A stretch of 64,000 nucleotides of DNA from Prorocentrum cordatum (GCA_963575745.1 CAUYUJ010002062.1:1-64000), one strand, 5' to 3'; numbered from the stretch's first letter, positions 1 to 10,917 are shown. Made by a program: numbers and translations. Notes: generated from the letters alone by a model not told the origin.

Positions 1-530
1 TCACCACGCGCTGGGCCCGCCCGCCTCCCGCGGGCTGCCATGTGCCCCGCGGCCCAGGCATCATGCGATCCCCCGTCGTCGAGATCCGAGGGTCCACGAG
101 CAAGGTGCCGTTGTCGAGGTCCAGGCGGAGCTCATCCAGCGGTGGCCGCCCTGCCTCCTTCCAGAGCTGGCAGAGGCCGCGTGGCTCCACGCAGGGCTGT
201 CCCAGGGGGGGCACGGGGCCCGGTGCCCGAACCCGTTCCCCGCAACCCCAAACCTGGACCGCCCGCGCGCGTGCCGTGACGTCGCCGAAGTGTGTGCACA
301 GTAGGCGCGTCTCTGGGGAGAGTGCCACATAGCCGAGGCGCCGTAAGCGCGCCCCTAGTCGCGCTGCAGCGTAGTTGACGGGGGCGTCGAGCAGCACGGC
401 CAGTGGCCGAGTGATGATCAGTAGCCGCTCCAGGCCCGTCGCTTCGCGTCCACCGGGGTCCTCCGATAGTGACACGCACAGCCAGCGGGTCCGTGGGGCC
501 CCAGTGGGGTCCTAGGGGTGGTCCCCGTCG
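1..530 (-). CDS. Polyprotein segment 6: region after RNase H, incomplete at window edge
   Basis: After the segment-5 stop at 512 another minus frame is open to the window edge, with normal-looking composition. It reads LERLLIITRPLAVLLDAP, then VNYAAARLGARLRRLGYVA and, nearer the edge, RPPLDELRLDLDNGTLLVDP. It is stop-free over about 480 bases and lacks an ATG, so it is best read as a continuation of the polyprotein after a fifth frame switch. No motif identifies it. It is the place to expect an integrase or recombinase if the element has one, but none is recognisable here. Confidence 0.5.
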
Positions 531-2100
531 TCCGGGTCCCATCGGTCACCGACATCCCACGGCGCTAGCAGCGCCGACCCACCGAGGCTCTCCCATGCCT
601 CCCCAAAGGGGGGCCACGCGGTTCCCACTTCTAGCAGCCGCGCCCCCTCGACCTGCAGGGGGGCGTAGCGTGGTAGGGCCTCCCGGGCTCCTTTGACTTG
701 GAGTGCAGCCGCGCGCCAGGGCCCGTCGTCTCCTGGCATCCGCAGCTCGCGCTGGGCGGCCTCCTCCACCAGTTCGCCCCACGGAGCTGCCGGCGACAGC
801 TCGGTCCATCCGGCCTCCGCCATCCGCTGGCGTACCACCTCCACCGTGGCACGAGTAATGAAGTCGGCCAGCTCGTTGTGGTAAGTCCGTAAGTAAAGCC
901 CGTCCAGGACCCGGAACTTGTACCGTAGCTCCAGCATGGCCAGGACTCGAAGCAGGCGGCGCGCCACCGCGTTCCGTGCCCGGCGGCGTCGCAGCCAGCG
1001 GCTGACATTGCTGTTGTCAGTGACGTACGGCAACAGCAGCTGGAACCAGTCCGGGCCCTTCTCGGCCGCCAAGGCTATCAGGCAGAGGAGTTCGACCACC
1101 GCGATGATCTCCCCCTCTCCCTGCCAAGTGACCCCAGGGGCGGAGCGGAGCGTCTCCAGATAGGGGGCCGCCTCCGCCACGATGTACTCGCGCGAGGACC
1201 AGTCCAGCGCACCGATCCGATCCAGGGTGGCATCGCCTCCCAGCCAGCGCAGCTTGCCGAGCGCCCCTGGGAGCGCGAGGGCCTCGCGAAGGCCTAGCAG
1301 GCCCTCGAAGGAGGTCTCGAAGTTACCCTCGACCGGCATCTCAAAGCAGACGCGCAGCCAATCCAAGGTCTGGTGCCAATCGTCCCACGCAGCCTCTACC
1401 ATCTCGGGGTCGCCCGGCGGATGGACGTAGGCCTGACCTGGGTCACCCGACAGCATACGGTGGACCGCTGGGAGCTCCAGGCTCAGGGCTGGAGCTGCGC
1501 AGGCGCAGAACTGGCCGAGCCCACTTAGCTCCCTCGCGGTTCGCAGCCGGACCATGCGGCAGCCGAAGCTCAGCTCCGGCTCCGCCAGTAGGAAGCGCAT
1601 CTTCATGGCCTTGGGCTCCGGGAGTCCAACTCGCTCACGCTCGAAGTCCATACTGAGCCCCCAGATAATCTGCGTGGTGGAAGGCTCCCCCTCGGCGCCC
1701 CTCTTGCTGACGTTCACTGCTTCGGACCCAAACACCTCACGTATGGAGGCATCCAATGCGTCGCAGGCCATCCACGGTCGGACCCCAATGTCGGGCTCCA
1801 CCACCACAGGGTCATCCATGAGCCATTCCGAGTGGAAGTGGGTGGTGTCGTGCCAGAGCGGCTCCCCAGGCCGATAGCTCTCGTGGAGCTCCCTCGCCGC
1901 CAGGGCGAGCATCATGTAATTGCCTGGGGCTCCCGTCCACCCGAACACCATGGCTAGGTAAACGACTCTGACGTCCCCCTCGATGCCAGCGTGGGCCCCC
2001 GGTAACGAGGTGCCAAAGTCCCCGACGTCCGCCGGGGCGATGTCCAACCACTTGAAGGCCCGCGAGACGTCCCGCTTGGCGCAGAGGAGGCGCGCTCAGG
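512..2100 (-). CDS. Polyprotein segment 5: reverse transcriptase and RNase H
   Basis: The in-frame signal starts about 2,095 with CAKRDVSRAFKWLDI, RT motif A with its catalytic Asp. YLAMVFGWTGAPGNYM (about 1,912-1,956) is motif B. SEWLMDDPVVVEPDIG (about 1,790-1,833) is motif C, where MDD replaces the usual YxDD but both Asp are present. RNase H follows: WLGGDATLDRIGALDW (first Asp, about 1,210-1,255), VVELLCLIAL (Glu, about 1,073-1,102), YVTDNSNVSRWL (Asp, about 995-1,028) and YHNELADFITR (about 850-882). The N-x2-AD-x2-[ST]R ending is typical of DIRS-like and related RNase H domains. Enzymes of this kind copy element RNA into DNA and degrade the RNA template. The frame stops at 512. All recognised catalytic residues are intact even though the polyprotein is frameshifted. 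Confidence 0.85.
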
Positions 2101-4230
2101 GGTGGCGCGCGCGATGCCATACCGCCGTCCTCGCCACTTGCCGATGGCGTGGCTGGACGGCAGGCGGGTGGTCGCGCTTGTGTGTGGCGGCGTTGGCTGA
2201 GAGCATCGCATGGATCATACGCCCTTCGGACGATAAGGTTCTGTCCGGTAGCTGCTTCGGTACCCTCCCCAAGGGGGCTTCCACCAGCTCCGTCAGAAAA
2301 CCCTCTGCCGCCTGGGACGCCACCAGGACGATCCCCCAGGTCACATCCGCCCATACCTTCTGGTAGGCCTCGTCGATGTGGGCTCGCACGCTGGGGTACG
2401 GCTGGGCTCGCTCGCGCCTCCGCGGCGCGCCCCGCCGCGCGGAGGCTCCCCCTTCCGCTAGCTCCCGAACGTACTCGAAGTGCTCTCGGCTTAAACACCG
2501 TCGCACCTTGTCCCCCAGGACACCCCGAAGGGGGTTGCCTAGGCGCTCGTGGCGCGCGCGCCTAAGCAGCGCGGCCGCTTCCTTCAGGGACCCCGTCCGC
2601 TGGAGGAGCTGATCCCCCAGCCCTACCAGGGTCCGCATGGCTTCGGGGTCATACTCAGGGTGCTCCGCGCAGAAGGTCAGGTAGACCGTGGCCAGCTCCG
2701 CCGGGCTGCACCCGTCGAGGTCCTCTGCGATATCTCTGGCCGGATCCTCGCAAGGGGGTCGAGTCTTGCCCGCGCTCACCTCCCCCTGTGCCTTGCCCAA
2801 TGGGGGCTTAGGAAGCCCCGCCAATGCTCGGTGCATGGCTGGGCTAAGCCTACCGCATTTTGAGCCGTCCCCTGAGGCCTGCAGGCGCTCGATTCCAGTG
2901 AAGTCGACGCCCTGCAGGCGCCCGGGCGCCTCCGCCCGGGCGATTTTTGGGGACGCCCCCGGGCCATCCTCCCATATAGGCGCCAACTGCCGACGCAGTT
3001 GGCTCACCGACCATCGGTGATAGGCCCCTTTCAACACCTTTGCCCACGCGGCGCAAAGGCGGGGGGCCCAAACCTGCGCCTCCTTGGTGCGCTTAATGCC
3101 CGAGCCCGGCACGTGATCCTTCAGCTCGACGTGGTGGTGGTCACGGGGGCAACGTCGCGCCAACAACAGAGCGAGCAGATACAGCCGGGGGCTGACGAGC
3201 CACCAGCTGCCCTTGCGATAGCGGCTCTCTGGCGCGTCGGACGGGGCCTTACCCCAGGCGCACATGTGGATCGGGACGATCATGGCCCCCGTCGCTCGAC
3301 GCAGCTCGTGCATCGGGGCCTGGTCCCAAATCTTGGGGTAGCGGCCCGAGGGGCAGGAGGACTCGATGAGAAACTCCTTGCCAACGTCGTGTAGGATGCG
3401 GCAGGTGTCGCACGTGAACTGTGTGTGGCTGTTACCCACGCGCTCGAACTCTTTGGAGCCATCCCCCTCGGGGTGCTCCCACGTGCGGGTGCCCTGCGGG
3501 GTCCCGCCCGGCTGGGTCATGAGCCCGAGGTCGGTGTACGAGCCACACGGGGTACCCCAGCACCAAACGTTGGCCACGTCGGGGCCCATGGGGGTCCGTG
3601 CGGCCTCCTGTAGGCGCGCGCGGACCGCTGGGTCGAGGGTGTCGTGATCCGGCCGTGGGCCGGATTCTCGGAGGGGGTCGTCGTAATATTCGATCGGCTC
3701 CAGCACCCGGATGCCCTCGGCGCGGAGCGCGGCCGACCAATTTCCCGAACCGGCGTACACCTCCTGGGCAATCAAACCGTATGCGAACGCGGGGTCGTGT
3801 CGAATTGGCATCGCGTTCGCCTCCAGGAGGCGTGCCTGGACGTCGGCTGGATGTTCCCCGAACGAGGCTGGCGCGCGTCCCACTGCGCGGCCCGCCCGAC
3901 CTTCCGCTGCCTTGCAGTGGGTGCAGGGCGCGCTCTTGCCCGGGACGGTGGGTTCAACGTCTGGGCCTTCATCGAGCATCTCGCGCCAGCCGACACTTAC
4001 GATCTCGCGGGACAGCCGTCCTGCGTGCCCCCAGCGCTGGCCTAGGGCCGCCGCCTCCGCGTGGGAGCGTGGGCGCAAGGCGCGCATATGGCCACGCCAG
4101 ATCAGGAGCGGAATTACTTGATCCTCCGCGCCGACACCCGTCCCCATTAGGTGGTCCACGCATAGGCGCCCACTGCCGTTGACACGGTGCACCTGGAGCG
4201 TGACGGCGTCGAGGTCGGCGACGGGGCATG
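2096..4230 (-). CDS. Polyprotein segment 4: cytosine-methyltransferase-like domain and start of RT
   Basis: Frame 2,096-4,639; only the part below about 4,230 looks in frame. VYAGSGNWSAALRAEG (about 3,720-3,762) resembles the SAM-binding motif I of C5-methyltransferases. WCWGTPCGSYTD (about 3,540-3,570) has a Cys in the position of the catalytic PC motif. FLIESSCPSGRYPKIWD (about 3,320-3,370) sits where the ENV motif would fall, followed by MCAWG and RKGSWWLVS. The core motifs are altered relative to active enzymes, so catalysis is uncertain. Dinoflagellate retrotransposons carrying cytosine methyltransferases are established in the literature; assigning this copy is inference. The end (PDRTLSSEGRMIHAM, RDHPPAVQPRHRQVAR; 2,110-2,255) is the N-terminal part of the RT, cut by a frame switch near 2,095. 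Confidence 0.68.
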
Positions 4231-6870
4231 CTGCAGGCAGCGATAGTCCTTGTCGTGGTGCGGGTGCACCGCATCGTGGACGTAGGAGCGGACATCGGCC
4301 TCCAGGGCCGTGATCCACGGCGGGGAGTCGCCCAGGGCACGCAGGGCCTCGTGGGCCTCCTCCCATAGTGCATGGCGATACGTCGCGGCCAACTGCTGCA
4401 CCGCGTCCGGGCTGGGCCCACCTGCGCCCTCGCCCGCGCGTAGCAGGAGCACCCCCGCAGCTACGTGCAGTAGCAGGCACTGCCGCTCCTCGGTGTCGCC
4501 CACCTCCAGGCCCATCGCCTGGCCCATCTCCTCTGTAGGGCCGAGGCGGTCCCGATAGTCGATGAAGTCCCACTGGATGCGGGTGTCCCCGTCCCAGAAG
4601 GTATATGACCCGCGGCCTATCAGCCCGCCGGGGTCCCACGCATCCGGGCCAACCTCGGCCCCGCCCTCGGTGACATATCCTGCGGCGCAGCTATGCGCCT
4701 CATGCAGGTCGGCTGCCTCGCTGCTGAGACCCCGATGGCCTCGGTCCACGGCTTCCTCGAGGGCTCGCTCCAGAGTAAGCCGCTCCCCGCGCAGGCGCGC
4801 CCCCAAGACGCGCCCGCGCACGTGGCTCTGCAAGTACTCGCTGGCCCCCTTCAGAGGTGCGAAGATGCCCTCGGCTTCGAGCTCCTGCATGAGTTTGAAG
4901 CGAAGCTCCGGCCCATCACCCGCGGGCTGGGCGTCCCAAGTGGCCGTCGCGCGCGGGCGGTCGTGGTCTTCGAGCCATCCGAAGTCGGGGCCCTTAACCG
5001 CTTCCCGGAGATCAGAGTCCATCGCGGTAAGCTGGAGCGCGGTGTAGTCGTCCGGGGCCTTCCCCGGGCCCGGGTCGCCCGCTGCTCGCGAGCCGCTGCC
5101 ACGGCCCCGCCCCTTTTCCTTCTGGGAGTCAGGGGGAGCGGGTGGGGACGTGTCCTCGCCAACCTTCTCGGCCTCGGCTGCCTTGGCTTGCGAGCGCAGC
5201 TGCGCAATCATCCCATCCACCTGCTTGGGATCGATCCGGGGCGTCCCAAGGAGCCCCCCCCGCCTCGTGAGCTGCATGACTACCGTGTAGTCCAAGCCGC
5301 GCGTTGACTTGATGGGGTCGTGGGAGTTAGGGCAATCGCAAGCCTTCCGCGAGCAGCCCATGTGCGTGGTGGCCCCCCAGCAGATAGGGACGTTGTCCTT
5401 ATTGCGGGGCGCATGCGCCACGGATCGCGTCCGCTCCGGGCGTGTTAGTTCCTTGCCCGCTGGGTACGCCCTCTTGGGGGCTGTCCCCGCTGGGGCCCCA
5501 GTGCCCGCCTTGGGCCCCGCCTTCGGCTGGGGCCCAGCCCCCGCCTTGGGCCTGTCATCCCCCTGCGCCGTGGGCCGGGGATCGCCCATTTCCTCGCTCC
5601 CTCCCGCTTTGGGCGGTCGCTTCGTGAGGTGGGCGTTCAGCTGCCCATTGAGGAGGCGCGTGAGCGCGGCCTTGCGCCGGGGCACGACCACCTGCTGGTA
5701 ATAGGCGTTCGGGTCCCCGAGGTCGAATGTTCGGGGCAAATCGTAGCCGTTCTCCGGCATGAGTAGGATGTACTTGATGTCCTCCCTCCTCGGGTTCTCG
5801 GTGTCGAGCTCTCGGCAGAGCCGACGCCTCAGCTCCCGTAACTCCTCGACCCAGGTGCTTCGGAGCTCTTCCCACAGATCCTTGACCCAATGGTCTGGGA
5901 ACTCCGATGGGTCCCTCTCGAAGGCCGCCTCCAAGAACCCTAACGACCGCCGTCGCTCCGCCCCGTGTGCGACCCCTATGATGGACTCGAACATCTGGAT
6001 CTCGCACCGGGCCCTCTTGAACCAGGTCGCCATGTGAGTGGCGGGCCGTTGGCGGGGCTCCAGCTTGTCGTCCACAGGGAGCCGATAGCCATCGAAGTCC
6101 TCATCACGCGCGGGGACGCAGTCGTCCACCGCCAGGTCGTGTGGGCCCGTCCCGAAGGCGAGCGCCGCGTAGCCGTGTGCCACACGGTTGGTAACCAGGC
6201 AGGGAAACCCGATCGTCTTGAGCGTGCTCTTGGAGTGCGCACACATGCGCTTGAGAGAGTCGAACAAGTCCTTCCCCGTGATCCCCTCGCAGGCCTCAAC
6301 CACGAAGGTGTTGCATCCCCGGGCTATGAAAAGATCAAGTTCCTCGTCCCGACCGATCCCTGCCCTGGTGCCCCGGGCCTTCTTGTCGCCCTCGGTGGCC
6401 CGCGCCTGCCGCTCGGCGGCGAGGACGTGCCGTTCAGTGAGGCGGTTCTGGCGATCCAGGCGCTCGATGATCTGGGCTTCGGCCTCGACTGTAAGCCCGC
6501 CCAGGGCGCCCGCCGCCCCGGCGTCGTCTGGACCCCCAGCTCGCTCCCCACCCAGGCCGCCCCCGTGGGGCGTCTGGCCAGTGAGGTGGCCATGGACCGA
6601 GGCCCCGTCGAGGAGCGGATTGGCCCCACGAGCGGCCCCCCCGCGTCCATCGCGTGCCAGCAGGTCCCGATCACCCAGCAAGCCCCGTCGTGGGCCCGTG
6701 GGTTGGATGGGGGGCATGGCACCGAAGAGCTCGCGTCGGGGTCCCTGCTTCGGGCTGGGATCCCGTCCCCGCGCCGAGCGACTCCGCGACCCCTCACGTG
6801 AGAGGCCCCCCTGCAGGGGAACCTTGTCGGCGGCCGCAGCACGCTCCCGCGCGCGCTTCCAGCTGCGCAT
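4225..6870 (-). CDS. Polyprotein segment 3: gag-like region with CCCH finger
   Basis: Frame 4,147-6,870. A basic Arg/Ser start is followed by a helical domain with IARGCNTFVVEACEG, GKDLFDSLKRMCAHSK and FPCLVTNRVAHGYAALAFG (about 6,160-6,340). Then comes a Trp-rich helical part (WFKRARCEIQMF; VKDLWEELRSTWVEELRELR). A basic Pro/Lys linker precedes a CCCH-type zinc finger at 5,320-5,385: CWGATTHMGC, then C-D-C-P-N-S-H, i.e. Cys-x8-Cys-x6-Cys-x3-His. DYTVVMQLTRRGGL follows. This is the expected position of a gag nucleic-acid-binding finger, though CCCH rather than the retroviral CCHC knuckle. After it come acidic linkers and a domain with WDGDTRIQWDFIDYRDR and RQCLLLHVAAGVLLL. The signal passes to segment 4 after HHDKDYRCL near 4,225, where the frame changes. 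Confidence 0.75.
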
Positions 6871-8640
6871 CCTCCAAATCCGCGAGGGCGCGCTCTAGGT
6901 CGGACCCCAGTGGGCCCGCCGCTGACACCTGTGCGACCCTCCGCCGCAGCTGCCGCTCCGCCTGATCAAGCGGAACCCCGAGCAAGTCCGCGGTCATACC
7001 TAATGCACTGAGAGCCGCCGCTTGGCCCCCCCGTCCTTTGAGATCCTCGGCTCGCAAGGAATCCATGAACATTTCGAGTGGGTCGGGCTCCTCAGCATCC
7101 TCGCTCACGCCGGCGGCGGCCGCCGCTAAGCGCGACGGTGCCGCCGCGGGGGCGGGACGGGGCAAGCCCTCCATGCCGGGCGCAGGCGGCGCCCCCTGCG
7201 CGCCGCCCCGCCGATGGTGGCCGAGTGTGCGCACCGGGTCGTGCTGCAGCTGCTGGCGCTCCGTGTTCGTCAGGTAGCGCCGCCTCCACCCGCTCGCGCT
7301 TTCCACGTCCACACCGCCCCACTGCTCCTGGCGTAACATCGCCAGCAGATCCTGCGGGATGTGGTGGGCGATGACACGCAACCCCACTTCCCGAGCCCCG
7401 TGGGGGACCTCGTACAGCAGCCGATTGATCCAATCTATCGGGTAGCGCCCGTCCTCCAGCGGGGGGGGGTGCCGTACGACCTCGCTGGCTGGGACCTCCA
7501 CCCTGACGCCCTCGAGGCTAGTCCCGATGATAAGTCTGGCGTCCCCGCCAGTGCCCCGTACGTCGAGCCCCTTGCATTCCCCCAATAGAATAAACCAAGG
7601 ACTCGCCGGGGGCGCGCCGTACGCCTCCTCGGCTCCCCGAGGGTCGCCCGGGAGTATCGGGCAGACCTTCACGAGTAGGGGCTCCTGAATCCACCCGTGG
7701 TGGGCGATCCGATCGCCCGGGGCCCCGCGGTCGGCAGACCGTGAGCGTCCGCTGGCCCTTGCTTCCGCGGAGCGTGTGCGACGCGGCTGCGGCCCAGAGG
7801 TTAGGGCCTGCGCCCCCGTGGGCTCCGCATCAACAGATGGGGCCACGGCGGGCGGTGGCGGTGCAGCGGGGGGAGGTAGAGGCGGGGGGTAGACCGGCCC
7901 GGGCGCAATGCCAACCCCATCGGCAGCGTGCGCGGTCCAATCGCGCGCCCTGGCGGGGCTTGGAGCCCGCGCCCGCATACGGCGGCGCAGGCCCCCGAGG
8001 ATCCCAGGTTGGACCGTCGCCTCGACGCGCACGGTGTGACCCTCGTCCCGTCGGAGATGTTCCCCGCACATCGGGGCCCCCCCGCAGCTGCCCTTCGCCA
8101 TGCGGAGACAAGTGGGGAGGCTGCACTTGCGGCCGATCAGGGTAGACCGATACTTCTGCGCATGGTGGGCGCAGAGGTGCACCTGTGCATTGAGACAATG
8201 CCCCGGCCGGGGAACGTCCGACACCTCCGCGTCCACCTGTAGCAGGACAGTGGCCTCCTGCATCCCTCGGTCGCCGCACCCCTCCGGCTGGAGGGGGCGT
8301 GCGCCACCCGCGAGCTGCACCCCAACTTGTGCGGCTTGGCAGGGGCGCTCCTCCGCCTCCACCTCGCTCTCCGAATCGATGTCCAGGCGGCGATAGCCCG
8401 TGGCGTCGGTGATGTAGCGGGGCCCCGGCCGGCCCCGGCACAGCCATCCGAGAACCGACCAGGGTGAGCAAAGCAGCCACTTGACGACCCCGAATACCTT
8501 CCGGAGTCCCACGCCGACTGCCCGGCAGGCTGTGGCCTTACCGTGCTCAGCCAAGTCCACGATCTGTGTGTGGTCAATGGCCGCGTACTGTCGACGTGCA
8601 TGGGATGCGCCACTGGACAGGAGGCGCACTCGACAGCACG
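6850..8640 (-). CDS. Polyprotein segment 2: Cys/His-pair region
   Basis: This open frame (complete frame 6,794-8,698) continues segment 1 after a frame switch near 8.6 kb. It starts with YAAIDHTQIVDLAEHGK and a short hydrophobic stretch (VVKWLLCSPWSVLGWLC). It then carries two Cys/His groups: HLCAHHAQKY with CSLPTC (8,130-8,187) and MCGEHL (8,060-8,080). These resemble a small zinc-binding unit repeated in related dinoflagellate polyproteins. A Pro-rich and Arg/Ser-rich linker follows, then a globular-looking stretch with PWFILLGECKGLDVRG and PIDWINRLLYEVP (about 7,390-7,620). It ends with acidic and helical segments such as EPDPLEMFMDSLRAEDLKG. No enzyme motif is seen. The last residues before 6,794 look out of frame, so the switch to segment 3 lies near 6,850. 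Confidence 0.65.
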
Positions 8641-9837
8641 ACATAGATGCACATTCCCTGTCTCCTCGAGGTTCAGCCGCCACTTGCGACTGGTGCACCC
8701 CAGGACCTGCCCGATCTTGATGTTGAGCCCGTGGCGGTCCAATCGGTACCGGTCCGCAAAGTTGCAGCTGATGCGGGCCACCTGCCCGTGCTTACGCAGC
8801 AGCACGTGGTTGTACGCCCGATTGGTCCCTCGGCCGCGGACCCCCTTTGTGTAGAACTCTGTCTCCACCACGCCGCCCAAGCCCGGCCCGCGCCAGCGCA
8901 CCAGCAAGGGGGTCGGAGGGGGTGGGGGAAGATGGGCGCCGGGCCCATCCCCTCCGCGTCGCTGGCAGCACCGGGTAATCTGGTACCACGCCCAGCGGAG
9001 TCCCCCGGCAGCCCACAGCATAGGCTGGGCTGCGGTGTTGACGATGAAGGCCAGGGCACCCAACACGAACGTGAAGATGCCTAGGGCAAAGCATAGGACC
9101 GCGGTCTCCCACCAGTACCCCAGCATCTTAACGCCCAGGCGGTCGACGGCGGATCCAATCCATCCGCCACTCGTGCGGATCGTGCCCGGGTGGTCGGGGG
9201 AGCTTACCCACGCTCCATAGCCCACGAACTCGAAGACCCAGGCTGCGAAGCCCCAACCGGGACCCGGCCCCGCCTCCGGGGGCGGGGTAGGGGGCGGCGG
9301 CGGCGGTGGGGGTTCGTTCCGGCCAGCCCACCAATGGGGCAGGTGCGGGACCCAACCACTCCACCCCCAATACCCGTCCAGCCCCCGCGGCAGGTCAGGC
9401 TCACCATCGCCTGTCCGGTTCCCCGGGGCGGACGGCTGCCCAGGCGCGCCCGTGGGCTCGTTGTTACCTCCGTATGCCGGCGTAGCTGGGCTGCCCATGG
9501 GCTCGCCCTCGCCTACGCGCCCGATGCCCGCGGCCGTGGTCGTTGTAGTCGACCCTGACCGCGGCGGCGGTGGGACGCCCGGCGTCCCCGGGGGCTTGGC
9601 CTGCGGCCCTCGCCCCTTTCCCCCTGCAGGCGCGGGTTTGGCGGGCGGTCCTCGCCCCTTGCCTCGCCCCCCACCGCCTGCCGGCGGCGCTGTCGGCCCG
9701 GGCAGGGCTGGCGGCGTCGGCGCTGGGACCTCATGTCCCCCGCGCCCGAATGGCAGCCAGCCAAGTGCCCCTTGGACCGTAAGAGCGCCGCCCGTCACCA
9801 AGATCATCAGGTGCGCCCCCAGGAAGCCCACAGCCAT
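8600..9837 (-). CDS. Polyprotein segment 1: membrane-anchored N-terminal region
   Basis: The ATG at 9837 opens MAVGFLGAHLMILVTGGAL, a hydrophobic stretch that could be a signal anchor. A Pro/Gly-rich, low-complexity linker of roughly 150 residues follows. Next come a Trp-rich part and a clear membrane segment (FALGIFTFVLGALAFIV, about 9,045-9,100). A compact basic domain follows with motifs FYTKGVRGRGTNRAYN, ISCNFADRYRLDRHG and GCTSRKWRLNLE (8,660-8,870), ending in HLCRAVECASC. The frame stays open to 8,137, but past about 8.6 kb its residues look like an out-of-frame reading and the real signal moves to segment 2. Function unknown; a membrane-associated leader upstream of gag/RT is unusual for a retroelement. 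The start is supported by the long frame and the hydrophobic N-terminus. Confidence 0.7.
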
Positions 9838-10140
9838 GGCACCACAGGCGCGCTACCTAGTCCGCGGACTAGCACGGCTGTGGTTATGGCCGCCCCGCGG
9901 CCCCCTGGAACACCCGCGCGTCGGCCAGAGCCGAACGCTACGGACCCAAAATGGCTACCTGAGCCCACACCCCCTCCCACTTAACCTGCAGTCTACAACC
10001 AATCAGACTATACAATCGGCGGATCTGGAGTCAGGGTGGTCCTTTCTGAGGGGGCTCCATTCCTTCTGCGGCCGCACTCCTCGTATCTCTTCCGCCCGCG
10101 CGACGCCACACTCGGCCCCCTCCTGCTCGGGCGCCACTGG
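9838..10140. other. 5' flank of the retroelement; relic TIR of family A
   Basis: Upstream of the polyprotein ATG I see no LTR or second coding region. Positions 10,017-10,037 (CGGCGGATCTGGAGTCAGGG) match the right terminal inverted repeat of family A elements found at 23.05, 48.83 and 62.97 kb. The bases before it (CAATCAGACTATACAAT) resemble those next to that terminus in the other copies. No matching left terminus precedes it, so this is a truncated copy. Confidence 0.45.
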
Positions 10141-10150
10141 GCAAGCGACG

Positions 10151-10294
10151 ACAATGACCACGACCACGACCACGAACACGACCACGAACACGACCACGAC
10201 CACGACGACGACGTCCACGACCACGACCACGACGACGACCACGACCAAGACCACGACTACGACGACGACCACGACTACGACGACGACCACGACC

Positions 10295-10332
<38 letters not shown>

Positions 10333-10353
10333 CACGACGACGACGACGATCCA
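10151..10353. repeat. CGACGA/CCACGA microsatellite
   Basis: Interrupted ACGACC, ACGAAC and GAC repeats. All forward frames are stop-free, giving spurious Thr-rich or Asp/His-rich ORFs. Confidence 0.95.
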
Positions 10354-10503
10354 GACTCAGGCCCCCACCCCTCTCCCGCCCGGCCCCGTGGGCCTCCGCG
10401 GTGGCTGCGCTGGCAGCGGGCAGCGCGCCTGCCTCGTTGGGCGGCGCGGCGGGCGGGGCGGGGCCCTTCGGCCGCCTCGCCCGGAAGCACCTGCGCGGGC
10501 TTC

Positions 10504-10655
10504 GTTCCCAACCGTCCTGTGGTGTTGGGTCCTCGTTTTGAAGAGACAGCGCCCCGCGCTCCTCCTTCTCCTTCTCCTCCTCCTCCTCCCATCCCTGCCC
10601 CTGCCCTCCGCAATTTCAGCGCACCCAATACAGCGTTTCGTGGCCTCATACGGGC
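10504..10655 (+). repeat. Composite module copy 1: leader, short CCT tract, partial 90-bp unit
   Basis: The leader (10,504-10,560) contains CCTGTGGTGTTGGGTCCTCG and AAGAGACAGCGCCCCGCG. A CTC/CCT tract follows (10,557-10,600), then GCGTTTCGTGGCCTCATACG (10,631-10,650), a single piece of the satellite core seen in the larger copies. This is the shortest of four modules with the same order: leader, microsatellite, satellite core. Confidence 0.7.
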
Positions 10656-10779
10656 GGCGGGCGACTAGTGAAAACGGCGGGTACCCTAGTGAAGGCGCGC
10701 GTCCTTACTAGGCGCGTTGACTGTGTTGTTGATCCTCCCCGCCCGGTGCCCATTGTGCTTCTCCCAGGGATCGCACCTT

Positions 10780-10870
10780 GTTCCCAACCATCCTGTGGTG
10801 TCGGGTCTTCGTTTTGAAAAGACAGCGCCCCGCGTTCTCCATTCTCCCTCTTCGCCTTCCTCCCACCCAC

Positions 10871-10917
<47 letters not shown>

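Larger units (their letters stand above)
1..9837 (-). mobile_element. Dinoflagellate retroelement polyprotein, partial, frameshifted
   Basis: A nearly stop-free minus-strand coding region runs from an ATG at 9837 to the window edge. It is split over reading frames, with switches near 8.6, 6.85, 4.22, 2.09 and 0.52 kb. In order it encodes a hydrophobic N-terminus, Cys/His-rich segments, a gag-like region with a CCCH finger, a methyltransferase-like region, a reverse transcriptase with all three catalytic Asp, and an RNase H. No integrase or tyrosine recombinase is visible; it may lie beyond position 1. No LTR was recognised. The layout matches polyproteins I recall from dinoflagellate gene sets. 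RT and RNase H motif forms are closest to DIRS/Ngaro-type elements, but that class call is inference. The single-base frame switches with no internal stops suggest a recently decayed copy or assembly indels. Confidence 0.88.
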
